Position numbers and translations under genes: made by a program
The notes under the pieces: model-generated
The model's input: the letters and a program-made list of their open reading frames with translations, nothing else
The model's database searches: none
What the model was told of the DNA's origin: nothing
Part shown: in pieces, positions 5,124 to 7,856 of the stretch
Position numbering within the stretch: the stretch's first letter is position 1
Layout: each line of letters begins with the position of its first letter
Source of the DNA: JANYCG01 sp031428695
GTDB lineage: Bacteria; Pseudomonadota; Gammaproteobacteria; Burkholderiales; Burkholderiaceae_C
NCBI GenBank assembly: GCA_031428695.1
Contig: JANOYE010000342.1
Location: forward strand, 1 to 7,856
Direction of reading: 5' to 3'
DNA length: 7,856 nt

Positions 5124-6146
5124 ATGGAGGCTTCCGTCACTGCTTTTTTCACACCGGTCAGCAAGGCGGACATTGCCCACGTTGCCGACGCGTTCTCGGC
5201 GTTGCAGCAGCAGCTGTTTGAAAGCGTCGTTCAGCCGCTGATGTTTTCGGCGGGCCTGGGCAACATTTTGGAAGATGGCTTTGCGGCGACAGGCTGGCTG
5301 CTGGTGGGCTTGCTTCAGTTGGTGGTGATGGTGCTGGTTTTTGCGCCCTTGCAGCGCTGGCGGCCGGTGGAGGCGGTGACCGACCGCGCCACCATCCGCA
5401 CCGACATGATTTACACCCTGATCCACCGGCTCGGTGTTTTCCGTGTCGCGCTTTTCTTCACGCTGCAGCCGCTGCTGGACGATGCCTTTGGTGCGCTCCG
5501 AGTGGCCGGGCTGGGCACCTGGCAATTCGACGCTTTGTGGCCGGGTGTGACCGACGTGGCTATTATGAGCTTGCTGCTGTACCTGGTAGTTTTTGATTTC
5601 TTGGACTACTGGATCCACCGCGGCCAGCACCATTTTGAGTGGTGGTGGCGCCTGCATTCCCTGCATCATGCGCAGCGGCAGATGACGATGTGGAGCGACA
5701 ACCGCAACCACTTGCTGGATGACGTCTTGCGTGACGTGATCATTGTCGTCGTGGCGCAGCTGATCGGCGTGGCGCCAGCGCAGTTTGTCGCCATCGTCGC
5801 CTTCACCCAGCTCAGCGAGAGTTTTCAGCATGCCAATGTGCGCGTCTGGTTTGGCCAAGTGGGCGAGCGCTTGTGGGTCAGCCCGAGGTTTCACCGCGTG
5901 CACCACAGCATTGGCATCGGGCATGAAACGATCCGCAGTGGAAAAGCGGTGCTCGGGGGGGTGAATTTTGGCGTGCTCTTGCCTTGGTGGGACATGTTGT
6001 TCGGCACCGCCAACTTCGAGCAGCGTTATGACCGCACCGGTGTGCGCGACCAGGTGGAGCCGGGCCTGCGAGGCTTGCGCAACTATGGCCGTGGCTTCTG
6101 GCAGCAGCAATGGCTGGGCTTAAAGCGCCTGGCGGGCAAAGCGTAA
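5124..6146 (+). CDS. Sterol desaturase / fatty acid hydroxylase family membrane protein
   Basis: This 340-residue integral membrane protein belongs to the di-iron fatty acid hydroxylase superfamily. The histidine clusters that bind the two irons are present: HRGQHH (165-170), HSLHH (178-182), additional His196 and His236, and HRVHH (257-261). Hydrophobic segments lie at about 54-75, 104-118, 142-162 and 201-228, giving the usual four-helix topology with the His boxes on the cytoplasmic side. Members hydroxylate, desaturate or cleave lipids such as sterols, hopanoids, carotenoids or fatty acids using O2. Bacteria of this group generally lack sterols, so a fatty acyl, ornithine-lipid or hopanoid substrate is more likely, but this is inference. 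The gene follows the deacetylase stop by nine bases and is surely co-transcribed. All key histidines are retained. Confidence 0.88.
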   Translation: MEASVTAFFTPVSKADIAHVADAFSALQQQLFESVVQPLMFSAGLGNILEDGFAATGWLLVGLLQLVVMVLVFAPLQRWRPVEAVTDRATIRTDMIYTLIHRLGVFRVALFFTLQPLLDDAFGALRVAGLGTWQFDALWPGVTDVAIMSLLLYLVVFDFLDYWIHRGQHHFEWWWRLHSLHHAQRQMTMWSDNRNHLLDDVLRDVIIVVVAQLIGVAPAQFVAIVAFTQLSESFQHANVRVWFGQVGERLWVSPRFHRVHHSIGIGHETIRSGKAVLGGVNFGVLLPWWDMLFGTANFEQRYDRTGVRDQVEPGLRGLRNYGRGFWQQQWLGLKRLAGKA

Positions 6147-6185
6147 CGCTTGGAGACGCGGTGCGCGAGCAGTTATCCTAGTGCC

Positions 6186-7118
6186 ATGAGCAAACTCCTT
6201 GACGCCTTCTGGCGCTCTGCCCTGTATTGCCTGCACCCGCGCGTGATCGCCCTGTCGATTCTGCCGCTGGTCATCATGGCGGCCATTGCGCTCGGTTTGG
6301 GTTACTTCTTTTGGGACGACGCCCTGGCCGCCGTGCGCGCCAACCTGGAAGGTTTTGAGCTGGTCACGACCTTCCTGGCCTGGCTGGAGCGCTTCGGCCT
6401 GTCCAACTTGCGTATCGTGCTGGCGCCAATCATCGTGTTGTTCCTGGCGATTCCCGTCATCGCCATTGCGTCGCTTTTGTTCGTCGCCTGGATGATGACG
6501 CCGGCCATGGTGGCCCTGGTGGCCGAGCGGCGCTTCGCCAAACTCGAACGCAAGAAGGGCGGCTCCATCGTGACCAGCGTGGCTTGGTCGCTCGGCTCCA
6601 CGGTGCTGGCCGTGATCGCGATGGTCGTCTCCATCCCGCTGTGGCTTATTCCGCCCTTGATTCTGGTGTTGCCGCCCTTGATCTGGGGCTGGCTCACCTA
6701 CCGCGTGATGTCGTATGACGCGCTGGTCGACCACGCCAGCGCTGAAGAGCGCAAGCAAATTTTCAAGGAGCAGCGCGGATGGCTGCTGGGCATTGGCGTG
6801 ATCAGCGGCTACCTGGGCGCCGCACCCAGCGTTTTGTGGGCCTCGGGCGCGCTGTTCATTGCGATGGCGCCGGTTTTGGTGCCCTTCGCCATTTGGATCT
6901 ACACGCTCGTGTTTGCTTTCTCGTCCTTGTGGTTTGCCCATTTCACCCTGGCGGCTTTGCAGGAACTGCGGGCGAAAAAAGAGGCCGAAGCGGCTGTATT
7001 GCCGGCGCGGCGGGCCTCCGACACCTTTGACGCTCCACTTCTTGGCACGGCTGGCGCCCCGGTTGCGCCTGCGCAATTGCCCGCGCCAAGCGGCCCCATC
7101 CCGCCTTTGATGAATTGA
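6186..7118 (+). CDS. EI24 domain (CysZ-like) membrane protein
   Basis: This 310-residue multi-pass membrane protein starts at the ATG MSKLLDAFWRSALYCLHP. The Ser/Leu-rich start followed by a Pro-bounded first helix, and the overall pattern, fit the EI24/CysZ family (PF07264). Hydrophobic segments lie at about 20-42, 77-104, 134-150, 150-172 and 198-250, with charged loops such as ERRFAKLERKKGG (114-126) and HASAEERKQIFKEQ (183-196). After residue 262 comes a non-membrane Lys/Ala then Pro/Ala tail of nearly 50 residues. CysZ is a sulfate permease, but many proteobacterial EI24 proteins are uncharacterised, and no cysteine-biosynthesis gene is nearby, so I do not infer sulfate transport. A non-ATG start at 6150 would add 12 residues without a ribosome site. 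It follows the desaturase by 39 bases. Confidence 0.82.
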   Translation: MSKLLDAFWRSALYCLHPRVIALSILPLVIMAAIALGLGYFFWDDALAAVRANLEGFELVTTFLAWLERFGLSNLRIVLAPIIVLFLAIPVIAIASLLFVAWMMTPAMVALVAERRFAKLERKKGGSIVTSVAWSLGSTVLAVIAMVVSIPLWLIPPLILVLPPLIWGWLTYRVMSYDALVDHASAEERKQIFKEQRGWLLGIGVISGYLGAAPSVLWASGALFIAMAPVLVPFAIWIYTLVFAFSSLWFAHFTLAALQELRAKKEAEAAVLPARRASDTFDAPLLGTAGAPVAPAQLPAPSGPIPPLMN

Positions 7119-7166
7119 CGCGCCTTCAATGACACGCCTTACCGGCCCTTGCACCACCCTCCAGAC

Positions 7167-7856
7167 ATGACCCCAGACTTCGGCCTCATCATCATCGGCG
7201 ACGAAATCATTTCCGGCAAACGGGCTGACAAACACTTGCCCAAAACCATCGAGCTGCTGCAGGCGCGCGGCCTGCAACTGGCGTGGGCCGAGTATGTGGG
7301 TGACTCGCCCGAGCGCATCACAGCGGCCCTGAAACGCGCGTTTGATTCGGGTGATGTGGTGTTTTCCACCGGCGGCATTGGGGCCACGCCGGACGACCAC
7401 ACGCGCCAATGCGCCGCCAAAGCCCTCGGGGTAGCGCTGGCCTTGCACCCCGTGGCGGCCGATTTGATCCGCGAGCGCATGAAAGACATTGCCAAAGAAC
7501 AGGGCAAGCCGTATGAACCGGATCGCGAGGACAACCAGCACCGCTTGAATATGGGCGTCTTTCCGGCGGGTGCCCAGATCATTCCCAACCCTTACAACAA
7601 AATTGCCGGGTTCACTTGTTGGTCGGATCGGCAATTTCCCGCCGGGCCGCCCCAAGGGAAATTAGCCCCCTTGGGGGGCAGCGACCCACACGAAGTGGCG
7701 GAGCGTGGGGGTATACATTTCGTTCCCGGGTTTCCAGTGATGGCCTGGCCGATGATGGAATGGGTTCTGGATTCAACCTACCCGCACCTTCACAATAAGT
7801 CTGCCTGGATCGAAAAGTCCGTCATCGTCTTCGGCGCCATGGAAGCCACCCTGACA
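7167..7856 (+). CDS. CinA N-terminal/MoCF-type molybdopterin-binding protein, 3' end missing
   Basis: The frame from ATG 7167 stays open for 230 codons to the window edge. It matches the MoCF_biosynth domain of the CinA/COG1058 group: IIIGDEIISGKRADKH (8-23), then STGGIGATPDDHTRQ (67-81) with the family's TGG-G-T-DD signature, REDNQHRLNMGVFPAGA, IPNPYNKIAGF (139-149) and HFVPGFPVMAWPM (184-196). Relatives bind molybdopterin-like ligands or, in full CinA, hydrolyse ADP-ribose or deamidate NMN; this protein looks like the stand-alone single-domain form, often labelled molybdopterin-binding or competence/damage-inducible protein A. No clear ribosome site is seen. Residues about 150-183 are an unusual insertion caused by a palindromic repeat. 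The gene follows EI24 by 48 bases. Confidence 0.87.
   Translation, partial: MTPDFGLIIIGDEIISGKRADKHLPKTIELLQARGLQLAWAEYVGDSPERITAALKRAFDSGDVVFSTGGIGATPDDHTRQCAAKALGVALALHPVAADLIRERMKDIAKEQGKPYEPDREDNQHRLNMGVFPAGAQIIPNPYNKIAGFTCWSDRQFPAGPPQGKLAPLGGSDPHEVAERGGIHFVPGFPVMAWPMMEWVLDSTYPHLHNKSAWIEKSVIVFGAMEATLT
7637..7712 (+). repeat. Palindromic Burkholderiales-type repeat inserted in frame
   Basis: CCCCAAGGG (7650-7658) and CCCTTGGGG (7668-7676) form a nine-pair stem around a nine-base loop; beyond a bulged G, GCC (7646-7648) pairs with GGC (7677-7679). A second small stem, CCAC-ACGAA-GTGG, follows at about 7685-7697, then GGAGCGTGGGGG. I recall this GCCGCCCCAAGGG, then CCCCCTTGGGGGGCAGCGAC, then CGAAGTGGCGGAGCGTGGGG pattern as a very common dispersed repeat in Comamonadaceae, usually intergenic. 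Here it is read through in the coding frame as PPQGKLAPLGGSDPHEVAER. Outer borders are approximate. Confidence 0.75.

Noticed and set aside
4908..6110. A 400-codon minus-strand open frame opposite the desaturase gene
   Set aside because: Its translation is His/Gln/Arg-rich with no recognisable domain. It mirrors a well-supported + strand gene with conserved His boxes, so it is a GC-driven shadow.
6120..7655. A 511-codon minus-strand open frame opposite the EI24 and CinA-like genes
   Set aside because: It is low-complexity His/Gln/Arg/Gly-rich, spans two real genes and their gap, and matches nothing I know. Its length reflects third-position GC of the + strand genes.

Overview
The window looks like chromosomal DNA from a betaproteobacterium, most likely family Comamonadaceae (Polaromonas, Rhodoferax or Variovorax relatives). 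That placement rests on the high-GC coding style, on protein sequences that read like that family, and on two short interspersed repeats that I recall from those genomes. It is an inference from memory, not from a search.

Left part (1-2500). The 3' end of a 16S rRNA pseudouridine synthase gene (rsuA) enters from the left on the + strand. It converges on three minus-strand genes: a small zinc-dependent nucleoside deaminase with an apparent twin-arginine export signal, a DUF1801 protein, and an alpha/beta hydrolase. A 331-base AT-rich gap (1351-1681) between the last two holds a good sigma70-type promoter, an AT-rich inverted repeat, a weak hairpin with a U-tract and a small unproven reading frame. 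It may make a short RNA or a long leader for the DUF1801 gene.

Middle (2501-3236). A divergent regulatory region with two small palindromes separates the hydrolase from a type II toxin-antitoxin pair in toxin-first order (higB, higA).

Right part (3254-7856). Five + strand genes follow closely: an exported YVTN/YncE-type beta-propeller, an exported polysaccharide deacetylase overlapping it by 17 bases, a sterol desaturase/fatty acid hydroxylase-type membrane protein 9 bases later, an EI24 (CysZ-like) multi-pass membrane protein, and a MoCF/CinA-type protein cut by the window edge. The first three are almost certainly one transcript. Together they suggest an envelope function (periplasmic glycan or peptidoglycan modification plus lipid modification), but the substrate cannot be read from sequence.

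The most notable signals are two repeat elements that appear to have been absorbed in frame into proteins: one forms much of the deacetylase signal peptide, and one forms a Pro/Gly-rich insertion of about 25 residues in the CinA-like protein. I see no CRISPR array, tRNA, rRNA, insertion sequence or prophage gene.
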